The translations under genes were made by a program, and so were the position numbers. The notes below the pieces were generated by a model, which had not been told where the DNA came from, did no database searches, and was given only the letters and a program-made list of their open reading frames with translations. Source: Arthrobacter sp. S39 (GTDB taxonomy: Bacteria > Actinomycetota > Actinomycetes > Actinomycetales > Micrococcaceae). Taken from it: 64,000 nucleotides of DNA. Every line of letters starts with the position of its first letter. Positions within the stretch are counted from its first letter, which is position 1. The DNA is taken from NCBI RefSeq assembly GCF_004320525.1, contig NZ_SIHX01000002.1, positions 434,001-498,000 on the forward strand, written 5' to 3'. Below are positions 42,865 through 50,957 of this stretch, one piece after another.

Positions 42865-44012
42865 GCCCTGACCAACCATCCGAGAACGCCGGAAAATCCC
42901 TGTTCTCGCTCCAGCGCCGCGAGCGGCTGATGGAGGAACTGCGTGCCCACGGGGCCATCACGGTCCGCGGCATTGCGGTGAAGCTGGGCGTCAGCGAACT
43001 GACCATCCGGCGGGACGTCAACCTGTTGGCCGATGAGGGCCTGGTGTCGCGGGTCCACGGGGGAGCCACGCTGCCCAGCCCGCTGGACAGGTCGGCGACG
43101 GCGGCCCGGACGCCGCAGCACAGCTACTCGATCGGCATGGTTGTGCCGTCCCTGGACTATTACTGGCCACAGGTCATCAGCGGCGCCAGGGCCGAGGCCG
43201 AGGTGCAGAACCTGCGGATCCTGGTCCGAGGCTCGGCCTATGACGCCGCCGACAACCGGCGGCAGGTCCAGGCGCTGCTCGACACCCAGAACATCGACGG
43301 CCTGATCGTCGCCCCGGACCTGACCGGCGAACACGGGCAGGAGCTGCTCCGCTGGCTCAACGCGCTGCCCATTCCGGTGGTGCTGGCAGAACGGCGCTCG
43401 CCCGTGGAAAACCCGGCGCACCGCCTCGAATGGGTTGCCACGGACCACGCGTTCGGCGCCGGCATGGCGGTGCGGCACCTGTGGCAGGAGGGCCACCGGC
43501 AGATCGGCTGCCTCGCCGATTCTGCCAGCCCCACCACGCCCCACGTGGTGCGCGGGTGGCGGCAGGCCCTGACGGCCCTGAAGATCCCGGTGGAGGGCTC
43601 TGTCCACGAGGATTCGGCCAAGCTGCCGAACGGAGACCGGGCCGCACACTTCGACCACGTCCTGGAACTGTGCAAGAAGACCGGGACGACGGCCCTGCTG
43701 GTCCACTCGGACACCCAGGCGGTGGCTCTTGTACAGCATTGCGTGGACAAGGGACTCCAGGTGCCGGGGGACATGGCGATCGTGGGCTACGACGACGAAG
43801 TGGCCTATCTTGCCGAGCCCGCCATCTCGGCCGTCCGCCCGCCCAAGCAGTACGTGGGGAAGGTGGCCGTCCAGCTCATGGCTGCGCGCCTCGCGGAGGG
43901 ACGGCTGCGGCCAGTGCACCGGATCGAACTGAACCCGGAGCTGATCCTGCGCGAGTCATCCATCGGCGCGCCGCGGGTCCCGGCGCCGGGCGTGCTCCAG
44001 GAATCCCTGTGA
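42861..44012 (+). CDS. DeoR-type HTH fused to a LacI-like ligand-binding domain (transcriptional regulator)
   Basis: Residues 15-75 form a DeoR winged helix (LQRRERLMEELRAHGAITVR, GIAVKLGVSELTIRRDVNLL, then LVSRVHGGATLP). The rest (about 90-375) is a periplasmic-binding-protein-like sensor of the LacI type (SIGMVVPSLDYYWPQVISGA, DGLIVAPDLTG, GDMAIVGYDDEVAYLAEPAI). True DeoR proteins carry a sugar-phosphate-isomerase-like sensor instead, so this is a chimera. The sensor implies an unphosphorylated sugar ligand. It overlaps the heparinase gene by ATGA and the ThuA-like gene by GTGA. It is the likely regulator of the divergent operons here. Confidence 0.9.
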   Translation: MSPDQPSENAGKSLFSLQRRERLMEELRAHGAITVRGIAVKLGVSELTIRRDVNLLADEGLVSRVHGGATLPSPLDRSATAARTPQHSYSIGMVVPSLDYYWPQVISGARAEAEVQNLRILVRGSAYDAADNRRQVQALLDTQNIDGLIVAPDLTGEHGQELLRWLNALPIPVVLAERRSPVENPAHRLEWVATDHAFGAGMAVRHLWQEGHRQIGCLADSASPTTPHVVRGWRQALTALKIPVEGSVHEDSAKLPNGDRAAHFDHVLELCKKTGTTALLVHSDTQAVALVQHCVDKGLQVPGDMAIVGYDDEVAYLAEPAISAVRPPKQYVGKVAVQLMAARLAEGRLRPVHRIELNPELILRESSIGAPRVPAPGVLQESL

Positions 44013-44713
44013 CGGCGGGCAGGCCGGCGGCTCCGCGGGCTCTGCTCCTGAGCGGAGTCGGCCGGTACGCTGACCCCTGGCATCCGTTCGCGGAGACGTC
44101 CGCAGCTTTGGCGGGCCTGCTCCGGGAGGCCGGCTTCGCCGTCGATATGGCGGAGGACGTCGACTCCGCCCTGTCCGGCCTGGCCGCGCCGGGTGGACCT
44201 GCCGACGCCGGGCTGCCGGACCTCCTCGTGGTGAACGTGGGACTTCCGCGCGATGACCGTCCGTCGCCCGGGACCCCGGAAGCCTCGGCCGGGCTGCGGC
44301 GATGGCTGGCGGACGGGCGTCCGCTGCTGGTGAGCCATGTCAGCTCCACCAGCTTCGCCGACGCCCCCGAATGGGAAACCGGACTGGGTGGCAGGTGGAT
44401 CCGTGGGACCTCGATGCATCCCGAGTACGGGCCGGCGGCGATCCACGTCCTTCAGGAATCCGGCGCCCTGGTGGAGGGCATCGAGGACTTCGAGCTGCCG
44501 GATGAGCGCTACAGCTACCTCCGGACAGCGCCCGGCATCAAGGTCCATGCCACCCACACCCACGAGGGCAGCGAGCATCCGGTCATGTGGTCCCTGGACC
44601 GCCGGCCGGGACGTACCTTCTACGACGCCCTGGGCCATGACGCCGCCTCCTTCCAGTCACCCGAGCACCGTGAACTCCTGCTGCGTGCCATCGCCTGGCT
44701 CGCCGCCGTCTAG
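44009..44713 (+). CDS. ThuA-like (class I glutamine amidotransferase-like) protein, copy 1
   Basis: The 234-residue protein resembles the ThuA family, whose founding member takes part in trehalose catabolism by the 3-keto pathway. Recognisable features are LLSGVGRYADPWHPFAETSA at the start, a central VSHVSSTSFADAPEWETGLG, the substrate-site-like TSMHPEYG and the end segment MWSLDRRPGRTFYDALGHDA. The GTG start overlaps the upstream regulator stop by four bases. The paralogue at 47070-47819 keeps LLWWGHMAH and VLHSGHF, which this copy lacks, so the two probably differ in substrate or partner. The role is likely isomerisation or hydrolysis of a keto-sugar; this is not established. Confidence 0.85.
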   Translation: MTAGRPAAPRALLLSGVGRYADPWHPFAETSAALAGLLREAGFAVDMAEDVDSALSGLAAPGGPADAGLPDLLVVNVGLPRDDRPSPGTPEASAGLRRWLADGRPLLVSHVSSTSFADAPEWETGLGGRWIRGTSMHPEYGPAAIHVLQESGALVEGIEDFELPDERYSYLRTAPGIKVHATHTHEGSEHPVMWSLDRRPGRTFYDALGHDAASFQSPEHRELLLRAIAWLAAV

Positions 44714-44747
44714 CCTCCCTGACCGCCAGCCCTCCCTGACCGCCAGC
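44714..44747 (+). repeat. Perfect 17-bp tandem duplication
   Basis: CCTCCCTGACCGCCAGC occurs twice head to tail (44714-44730 and 44731-44747) in the gap after the ThuA-like gene, followed by a decayed third copy ending ATCGCCAGCC. It looks like replication slippage and has no evident function. Confidence 0.85.
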
Positions 44748-44784
44748 CATCCAAGATCGCCAGCCTTCCGACCCTGAGGACCCC

Positions 44785-46731
44785 ATGCCATCCACAGCAA
44801 CCCCGCCTGCCCTGACCCTGCCCGCCGCGGACCGCGGGCTTTCGCCGCATACCGGCCTGACCCGCGCGCACTGGTGCGCCTACGCCGACCATCTGCTCCG
44901 CTCGGCCCAGCGCTACGGCACCGATGACCACGCCAACATCCACCTGCCCGGCGCCAACAGCGCCTACGGCCCGCGCAGTGACTCGCTTGAAGCCTTCGCC
45001 CGGACCTTCCTGCTGGCCTCTTTCCGGATCGCCGGCGACCCGCAGGCAACGGGCTGGATCGCAGACTGGTATGCGAAGGGCCTGGACGCCGGGACCAACC
45101 CCGCGAACCCGGACCGCTGGCCCACGCCCGGCGAATTGGGCCAGGCGAAGGTGGAGGCGGCGTCGTTGGCCGTGGGGCTGGCGCTGACCCGGGACGTGCT
45201 GTGGGACAAGCTCCCGCAGCGGGTCCAGGAGCAGCTGGTTGCGTGGTTTGAAACGGTGATCGGTGAGGAGTACCCGCCCATCAACTGGGTCTGGTTCCAG
45301 ATTGTGGTGGAGACCTTCCTGGCCAGCGTCGGCGGGCGCTCCTCGGACGAGGACATCGACGCCGGCCTGGCCATCCACGATTCGCTCTACCGCGGCCACG
45401 GCTGGTTCGCCGATGGCCCCGAGCGCGCCTACGACCACTACGTGGGCTGGGCCTTCCAGGTCTACCCGCAACTGTGGGCGCTGATGGCGCCTGATGATCC
45501 GCGGGTCCAGGCCCGGAAAGAGCTCGACGGCGAACGGCTCGCCGACTTCCTGGACGACGCCGCGTACCTCGTGGGCGGCAACGGCGCCCCGCTGATCCAG
45601 GGCCGCAGCCTCATCTACCGCTTCGCAGCGGCGGCGCCGTTCTGGGTGGGCGAGCTCTCCGGCCACACCCGACTGTCCCCCGGGATGGGCCGGCGCGCGG
45701 CCTCCGGCATGCTGGACTATTTCGTCCGCCACGGATCCATCACCGACGACGGCCTGCTCTCGATCGGCTGGCACGGCGAGTTCGCCGGAATGAAGCAGTC
45801 CTACTCCGGTGCAGGCTCGCCGTACTGGGCCGCCAAGGGCTTCCTGGGACTTGCACTGCCGGCGGACCACCGGGTGTGGACCGCCGTCGAGGAACCCCTG
45901 CCCGTGGAAGCCGGCGACACGCAGCGCCTGATCGCCGCGCCCGGCTGGCAGGTGGACGGAACAGCGTCCGACGGCGTGGTCCGGATCCGGAACCACGGCA
46001 CCGACCACGCCAACGCCGGAGCCGCGGTGGCCGATTCCCCGCTCTACGCCCGGCTCGGATACTCCACCCACACCTTCCCGGACCTGGAGCCGGAATCCCT
46101 GGACAACGCCGTGGTGCTGGTCGACGCCGGGGGATGCCTCACGCACCGCACCGGCTTTGAGTTCCTGGGCCAGAAGGACATCGGCGGGGTCCTGGCCGGC
46201 GCCTCCCGTGCCACCGTCAACTGGATCGAGGTTGATCCCGACGGCGGCCCGGACCACGGCAGCGGCGCCAGGGGCACGGCGACGCCCGGGCCGGATGTCA
46301 CCGTGGTCTCGCTGACGCGCGGTGCCGTGGAGCTGAGGCTGGTCCGGGTTCGCGGCACGTCCCCCGGGGCGCCCGCGCGGCTGCGGATCGGCGGCTGGCC
46401 CGTGGATGCGGAGTCCCCGATGGCCAGCGAAATCCGTTCGCTGGCCGGTTGGGGCTCGCCCCTGGACGACGCCGGAACCTGGCGGCGGGAGGCCCCGCAC
46501 CCGATGGGGGAGCTGCTCACGGTTCCCTGGATTGGCACGTCCGGTGCGGCGGACGACGGCGACTATGCCGCCGTCGTCGTCCTCGCCGGAGCGGGAAACG
46601 CGGAGGCCGCCGGCACCGTCCGGTATGTCCCGGCCGACGGCGGTCCTGGCGACGGCGGCGGACGGTTCGAGTTCGCGGACGGCACCGCAGTTGACGCCGC
46701 CGCCGTCTGGGCCGGACTTACTGGCACCTAG
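44785..46731 (+). CDS. DUF2264 domain protein (polysaccharide-utilisation locus)
   Basis: The 648-residue protein opens with LTRAHWCAYADHLLRSAQRY and DSLEAFARTFLLASFRIAGD, the DUF2264 hallmark. Helical repeats follow up to about residue 370 (PPINWVWFQIVVETFLASVG, AYDHYVGWAFQVYPQLWALM), then a beta-rich C-terminal half. DUF2264 proteins are frequent in rhamnogalacturonan and other polysaccharide loci; the fold resembles alpha/alpha-barrel glycosidases. No signal peptide is seen. GAGGA precedes the ATG. Its stop overlaps that of the convergent YCII-like gene in one CTAG. Confidence 0.88.
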   Translation: MPSTATPPALTLPAADRGLSPHTGLTRAHWCAYADHLLRSAQRYGTDDHANIHLPGANSAYGPRSDSLEAFARTFLLASFRIAGDPQATGWIADWYAKGLDAGTNPANPDRWPTPGELGQAKVEAASLAVGLALTRDVLWDKLPQRVQEQLVAWFETVIGEEYPPINWVWFQIVVETFLASVGGRSSDEDIDAGLAIHDSLYRGHGWFADGPERAYDHYVGWAFQVYPQLWALMAPDDPRVQARKELDGERLADFLDDAAYLVGGNGAPLIQGRSLIYRFAAAAPFWVGELSGHTRLSPGMGRRAASGMLDYFVRHGSITDDGLLSIGWHGEFAGMKQSYSGAGSPYWAAKGFLGLALPADHRVWTAVEEPLPVEAGDTQRLIAAPGWQVDGTASDGVVRIRNHGTDHANAGAAVADSPLYARLGYSTHTFPDLEPESLDNAVVLVDAGGCLTHRTGFEFLGQKDIGGVLAGASRATVNWIEVDPDGGPDHGSGARGTATPGPDVTVVSLTRGAVELRLVRVRGTSPGAPARLRIGGWPVDAESPMASEIRSLAGWGSPLDDAGTWRREAPHPMGELLTVPWIGTSGAADDGDYAAVVVLAGAGNAEAAGTVRYVPADGGPGDGGGRFEFADGTAVDAAAVWAGLTGT

Positions 46732-47066
46732 CTCGCGGGGTCGTAGCCGAACTCGCGGAGCTCCTGCGGGCAACGGCAGGCAACCGCGATCTTCCTCGCC
46801 CATTCGACCGCGTCGTCCCGCGTCGGCAGTTCCAGCACGGTGAACCCGCCCTTGAGTTCGGAGCCCGGATAGATCTCGTTGCCCACCGACCCGTCGGCGG
46901 AGACCAGCACGGGAGCGACGTCCTCCGCGATCCCGCCGCCGAATACGTAGACGCCCGCGGCCTTCGCCTCCTCGATCACAGCATGGGATTCGGCGACGAC
47001 GACCGGGAAGTCATCGGCGGTGACCACCATGGCTTCGCTCGGGAAGGAGATGAGGTATTTGGTCAT
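46728..47066 (-). CDS. YCII-like small protein
   Basis: The 112-residue protein shows the YCII/DGPF-like ferredoxin fold: MTKYLISFPSEAM, then EEAKAAGVYVFGGGIAED, ELKGGFTVLELPTRDDAVEW and the end CRCPQELREFGYDPAS. Family members are small dimeric enzymes or binding proteins of mostly unknown role. It starts 3 bp after the ThuA-like gene, so it is the last gene of the Gfo/Idh/MocA-ThuA operon. The stop overlaps the convergent DUF2264 gene. Confidence 0.85.
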   Translation of the reverse strand: MTKYLISFPSEAMVVTADDFPVVVAESHAVIEEAKAAGVYVFGGGIAEDVAPVLVSADGSVGNEIYPGSELKGGFTVLELPTRDDAVEWARKIAVACRCPQELREFGYDPAS

Positions 47067-47069
47067 GTC

Positions 47070-47819
47070 CTACGCCTCCCCGAAGGAGCCAAGGGCAGGG
47101 TTGCTCACGGCCGGGACCGAGCGGTGCAGCCCGGGCTCGGCCGCCCAGCGCACGCCGTTCGCGAGGACCCGCTGGATCTGCGGGTGGTGGTACACGGGGT
47201 ATTCCTGGTCGCCGGGGCTGAAGTAGAAGATCCTGCCCTTGCCCCGGGTGAACGTGACCCCGGACCGGAACACCTCGCCGCCGGCGAACGAGCTGATGAA
47301 GATCAGGTCGTCGGGGTCCGGGATGTCGAACAGCTCGCCGTACATCTCCTGCTCGGGGATGACGATGGGGCTGTCCACACCCTCGGCGATGGGGTGCGAG
47401 GGCTTGACGGTCCACACGAGCTCGCGTTCGCCCTCGTTCCGCCACGCCAGCGAGCAGCTGGTGCCCAGCAGCCGGGTGAACACTTTGGCGAAGTGCCCTG
47501 AATGGAGCACGATCAGCCCCATCCCGCCCAGGACGTGCCGGTGGACGCGTTCGACGACGGCCTCGCTCACCTCGGCGTGGGCCATGTGGCCCCACCACAG
47601 CAGCACGTCCGTCTCGGCGAGGACCTCCTCGTCAAGGCCGTGTTCATCGTCGGTGGCCAGGACCGCCGTCGTGATCTCTGCGTCCGGGTAGTAGGAACGC
47701 AGCCCGGTTGCGATGGCGCCGTGGATGCCATCGGGGTAGATCTCTCCGATGTGGGACGGCTCGTTGAGCGCCTCGTGGACGCCCTCGTTCCAGACCCGGA
47801 TTCTCAGTTTGTCGTTCAT
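47070..47819 (-). CDS. ThuA-like protein, copy 2
   Basis: The 249-residue protein is a closer match to Thu[81 protein letters not shown] and [20 protein letters not shown]. Its ATG overlaps the Gfo/Idh/MocA stop in a TAATG, so the pair resembles thuB-thuA of the trehalose/sucrose keto-sugar pathway. The substrate here is not known to be trehalose. Gene copies at 44009 and here suggest two related keto-sugar steps in the locus. Confidence 0.9.
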   Translation of the reverse strand: MNDKLRIRVWNEGVHEALNEPSHIGEIYPDGIHGAIATGLRSYYPDAEITTAVLATDDEHGLDEEVLAETDVLLWWGHMAHAEVSEAVVERVHRHVLGGMGLIVLHSGHFAKVFTRLLGTSCSLAWRNEGERELVWTVKPSHPIAEGVDSPIVIPEQEMYGELFDIPDPDDLIFISSFAGGEVFRSGVTFTRGKGRIFYFSPGDQEYPVYHHPQIQRVLANGVRWAAEPGLHRSVPAVSNPALGSFGEA

Positions 47820-48955
47820 TAGAGACGAACCTCCCTCTGTTCGCGTGCCGACTGGTAGCACGCATCGATGATTTGGGCGCGGTAGAGGGCCAGCGAGCCA
47901 TCATGTTCGCCCCAGGCCGCCGCACCGTCCCGGACGGCCGTAACGAAGTCTTCCACTACACCATCGTGCGCGCGGCCGGGCGCGACCGGCGGCACGTAAT
48001 CGGCGCTTTCGCCGTCCTTTTCCGTAAAGACCCTGAGCTGGCCAACGGGAGGGAACGGTGCTCCCTGCACTTTGAGCTCGGCCCCGCCGTCGGTCCCGTA
48101 GACCGTGAAGTCCAGCAGATCGTCCGTTTCGCGGTAGGTAGCCCAACTGGCCTCGATCAGCAGCGTTCCGCCGCCCTCGAGACGGAGGAACGCGGACGCG
48201 AAGTCTTCCACCTCGAATGCGTGGCTGGAGGCCAACGCTGAGTACTCGCTTCCGCCGCCCCGTCCCTGGGGTCCCAGTTCTGAATGCGTGGCGGCGGACA
48301 CGGCCACAACTTTCGGTTCGCCGAGCAGGTGCAGGGCGTAGTCGAGGGCATGCACACCGATGTCCGCAAGCGGTCCGCCGCCTGCGAGCTCCGGGTTGGT
48401 GAACCAGCTGCCCAGGGTTGGGATGCCGGAGCGGCGCAGCCAGGAGGCCTTGGCGTAGTACGGTCGGCCCACGCCGCCGTCGTCGATCACTTCCTTGAGT
48501 GCCTGGATGTCTCCGCGGCGGCGGTGGTTGAAGGCGACGTCCAGGACGCGTCCCGCGTTGCGTGCGGCGTCCACCATGGCCTGGCCTTCGACGGCGTTGC
48601 GCGCGATCGGCTTCTCGCTCAGCACGTGCAGGCCGCGTTCCAGGGCGGCAATGGCGATAGGTGCGTGCAGGAAGGTGGGGACCGCCACGCTGATCGCGTC
48701 GAGGCCACCGTACTTAAGCATCTCTTCCCAGCCGGCGAAAGCGTTCGGGATCGAGTATTCGGCCTGCAGCGACTCGCGGAGGTCCTGCTCCATGCCCGCC
48801 AGCGACACAATGCGGACGCCTTCCAGGGAAGCGTAGGCCTTCAGGTGCTGCTGTCCCGCCCAGCCAATGCCGACGACACCCACCCGCAGTTCTTCTGCCG
48901 GCGCTGCGTCCGGGAGAGAGGCGTGCTGCGCTGACGACTTCTGCTCGTTGTTCAA
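47819..48955 (-). CDS. Gfo/Idh/MocA-family sugar dehydrogenase
   Basis: The NAD(P)-dependent dehydrogenase has the Rossmann start [20 protein letters not shown], then [20 protein letters not shown] with the Lys of the EKP motif, and a C-terminal part with [20 protein letters not shown] that carries the catalytic Asp and His. It probably oxidises a sugar hydroxyl at C3 or reduces the keto form. I choose the TTG at 48955 with AAGGAAG upstream; an ATG at 48997 is in frame but lies inside a repressor operator. The stop overlaps the next gene. Two perfect operators lie just upstream, between this gene and its LacI repressor gene. Confidence 0.9.
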   Translation of the reverse strand: MNNEQKSSAQHASLPDAAPAEELRVGVVGIGWAGQQHLKAYASLEGVRIVSLAGMEQDLRESLQAEYSIPNAFAGWEEMLKYGGLDAISVAVPTFLHAPIAIAALERGLHVLSEKPIARNAVEGQAMVDAARNAGRVLDVAFNHRRRGDIQALKEVIDDGGVGRPYYAKASWLRRSGIPTLGSWFTNPELAGGGPLADIGVHALDYALHLLGEPKVVAVSAATHSELGPQGRGGGSEYSALASSHAFEVEDFASAFLRLEGGGTLLIEASWATYRETDDLLDFTVYGTDGGAELKVQGAPFPPVGQLRVFTEKDGESADYVPPVAPGRAHDGVVEDFVTAVRDGAAAWGEHDGSLALYRAQIIDACYQSAREQREVRL

Positions 48956-48996
48956 GAGATGCTTCCTTAGGGGGTGGGGGAGGGAGGCTGGTTGCA

Positions 48997-49014
48997 TTTG
49001 GAATCGATTCCAAA
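48997..49014. promoter_or_regulatory. LacI-family operator O1 (perfect 18-bp palindrome)
   Basis: TTTGGAATCGATTCCAAA is a perfect palindrome with central CG, the LacI form, lying 42 bp before the TTG start of the Gfo/Idh/MocA gene. It shares the core TTGGAATCGATTCCAA with the site at 49044-49059, 46 bp away centre to centre. Confidence 0.88.
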
Positions 49015-49043
49015 ATTGGTGGCTTGCCTGGTGTTTCTTGGAA

Positions 49044-49059
49044 TTGGAATCGATTCCAA
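49044..49059. promoter_or_regulatory. LacI-family operator O2 (perfect 16-bp palindrome)
   Basis: TTGGAATCGATTCCAA repeats the core of O1 exactly. The pair brackets the expected promoter of the operon, so a tetrameric or dimeric repressor could block it. The site lies between the stop of the LacI gene (49100) and the operon, 40 bp from that stop. Confidence 0.88.
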
Positions 49060-49099
49060 AAGTCTGGCAGCCGCCCCGGGGGCCTGTCAACCCCCTGCG

Positions 49100-50098
49100 C
49101 TAGCCCTTTGTTGAATCGCGGACCACGAGTTCATGCGGCAGGAAGGTCCGGCCCCGGCGGTGTTCTCCCGGCTCCGTCATCCGGGCAAAAAGTGCTTCAA
49201 AGGCCACCCTGCCCATGTCATAGGCGGGCTGCCGGATCGTGGTCAGTTCCGGCACACACATTTCGGCCTGGATGGAGTCGTCAAAACCTGCCACGGCGAT
49301 GTCGTCGGGAACCCGCAGCCCGGCGTCAGTGATTTCACGGACGCAGCCGGCGGCGACCGTATCACTGCCGCAGAACACGGCGTCGGGAAGGGGGTCCGCC
49401 GTCAGCAGTTTCCTCGTGAGTTGGCGCCCCGAGTGGAAGTCGAACTCGCCTTCGACGAACAGCATCTGGTCCGGCGACATTCCCGCTTCGGCGGCCGCCT
49501 GGCGGAAGCCTTCCTCGCGCAGCCGGCCAGAGCGGGCGGCCCTGTTCCCGATCATCGCCAAACGGCGGCCGCCGGTTTCGATGAGGTGCCGGGTGATGTC
49601 GAAGGCGGCCTGCCGGTCGTCGATGGATACGCCGAATGCTGCCTCGGAGTCGGCGATCTCGCAGACCTGGACAACGCTGAGCTGCTCGGCCATTTCGTTG
49701 ACATCTTCATCCGGCATTGTGGGCGAAAACATGATCAGCCCGTCCACGGACCCGTTCCGCAGCATGTCCACCAGCTGCTGTTCCCGTTCCAGGTCCCCGG
49801 CCGTCGGGGCAATGAGGCTGACGTAGCCCGACGACGCGGCGGCGTCCCCTACGCCCCGGAAGGCTTCACTGATGACGGGCGAGTTCAGGTTCTTGGCGAG
49901 GGCCAGAATGCGCATGGTCCGGTCCCGGCGAAGGTCGCGGGCGGAGGCGAGGGGCCGGTAATTGAGCTGGCGGATGGCCGCTGTGACTTTTTCCTTGCTC
50001 GACTCGCTGACGGCCGGGCTTTTGTTCAGGACGCGGGACACCGTCCCGACTGACACTCCTGCCGTCTTAGCGACGTCCTGGACTGTCGCTCGCGCCAT
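49100..50098 (-). CDS. LacI-family transcriptional repressor
   Basis: The 332-residue protein has a canonical LacI HTH (VQDVAKTAGVSVGTVSRVLN, residues 6-25), hinge (YRPLASARDLRRDRTMRILA) and a sensor domain with VDGLIMFSPTMPDEDV, ISIDDRQAAF-like FGVSIDDRQAAFDITRHL and AVAGFDDSIQAEMCVPELTT. AAGGA precedes the ATG at 50098. The stop is followed by two perfect operators and the Gfo/Idh/MocA operon on the same strand, which it most likely represses; a sugar or keto-sugar would be the inducer. Confidence 0.94.
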   Translation of the reverse strand: MARATVQDVAKTAGVSVGTVSRVLNKSPAVSESSKEKVTAAIRQLNYRPLASARDLRRDRTMRILALAKNLNSPVISEAFRGVGDAAASSGYVSLIAPTAGDLEREQQLVDMLRNGSVDGLIMFSPTMPDEDVNEMAEQLSVVQVCEIADSEAAFGVSIDDRQAAFDITRHLIETGGRRLAMIGNRAARSGRLREEGFRQAAAEAGMSPDQMLFVEGEFDFHSGRQLTRKLLTADPLPDAVFCGSDTVAAGCVREITDAGLRVPDDIAVAGFDDSIQAEMCVPELTTIRQPAYDMGRVAFEALFARMTEPGEHRRGRTFLPHELVVRDSTKG

Positions 50099-50223
50099 TC
50101 GGTTGTCCTTCCGCGACCAGCGCCGCTGGTCCTTGCCGCCATGCCGTGCCGTGCTGCGGCCGGGTTTTCCCCAGCATAGCCGCACGCCGGCGGGTACCGG
50201 GATCGACAGGAACCGAAGGCCCC

Positions 50224-50808
50224 TCAGGCGTCGGCGGGCTCCATGACCGGCTCGCCGTTGAAGTACTCAAGCTGCCAGCCGTCAACGGCGTGGTGGTGGG
50301 CGAGGTTGAGGGCAGCGTTGTCCACGCTCTGCAGGGTGCGGCCGATGGCCCGGCTGAGGCTCACGCGCAGGAGCGTGCCGTGGGCGACCACCAGGACGCG
50401 TTGGCCGCGGAACTCCTCGGCCAGGGCCTCCAGGGCGGTCAACCCGCGGGAGGCTGCCTCGTCGTCGCTTTCGGCGCCACGGAAGCCGCCGGGAATGCGC
50501 AGGGCGTCCAGTTCGGGGCCGGCCTGCAGGCCCTCCGCGGGCCCGAAGCTGCGCTCGATGAGCTCCGGAACGCGCCGGGCCACGCGCAGCCCGAGTCCGG
50601 CGGCAATCAGATCTGCGGTTTCCGCAGCCCGGCTCAGCGGCGAGGAAACGATCGCGTCCCATTCGTAAGCGGACACCACGGCGACGGCGTCACGCGCCTG
50701 GCCCCGGCCGACGTCGTTCAGCGGAATATCGGTGGCACCCTGCAGCCTGCGCTGCGCATTCCAGTCTGTCTGGCCATGGCGGATGAGGGCGAAGGTTGTG
50801 AGGGTCAT
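50224..50808 (-). CDS. Histidine phosphatase (phosphoglycerate mutase-like)
   Basis: The 194-residue protein has the RHG motif FALIRHGQTDWNAQRRLQGA with the phospho-accepting His, then IVSSPLSRAAETADLIA with the second Arg, a Glu in LIERSFGPAEG and the late VVAHGTLLRV His. This pattern marks broad-specificity acid phosphatases and cofactor-dependent mutases; a phosphatase is more likely at this length. The start at 50808 has GGAGGGC upstream. It lies 125 bp upstream of the LacI gene on the same strand with no clear functional tie. Confidence 0.93.
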   Translation of the reverse strand: MTLTTFALIRHGQTDWNAQRRLQGATDIPLNDVGRGQARDAVAVVSAYEWDAIVSSPLSRAAETADLIAAGLGLRVARRVPELIERSFGPAEGLQAGPELDALRIPGGFRGAESDDEAASRGLTALEALAEEFRGQRVLVVAHGTLLRVSLSRAIGRTLQSVDNAALNLAHHHAVDGWQLEYFNGEPVMEPADA

Positions 50809-50957
50809 GCCCTCCATTCTCCCCGACAGCGGGCGGGCTCCGGAAACTGCGGCGTCGTCCCAAGACGGCACTGCCGTCGCAGCACCCGTGATTCCGGTGC
50901 TGCAACGGCCGTGCCTGCGGTTCCCCGAAGGGGGCCAGAGGTCCCTTACATCAACTG

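Noticed and set aside
40792..42879. Long open frame of about 695 codons antisense to the heparinase-like gene
   Set aside because: It mirrors a strongly supported gene, has no domain and shows the composition expected from high-GC antisense frames. Similar long antisense frames over the galactanase (52689-54665), the phosphoketolase (56693-58399), the DUF2264 gene (44710-46803) and the binding protein (38365-39579) were rejected for the same reason.
44009..44713. Glutamine amidotransferase with synthetic function
   Set aside because: The catalytic Cys-His-Glu triad of class I amidotransferases is not visible, so ThuA-like is the better label.
48997..49090. Upstream starts for the Gfo/Idh/MocA gene
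   Set aside because: The ATG at 48997 and the frame start at 49090 overlap perfect repressor operators; the TTG at 48955 has a good ribosome site and leaves the operators untranslated.
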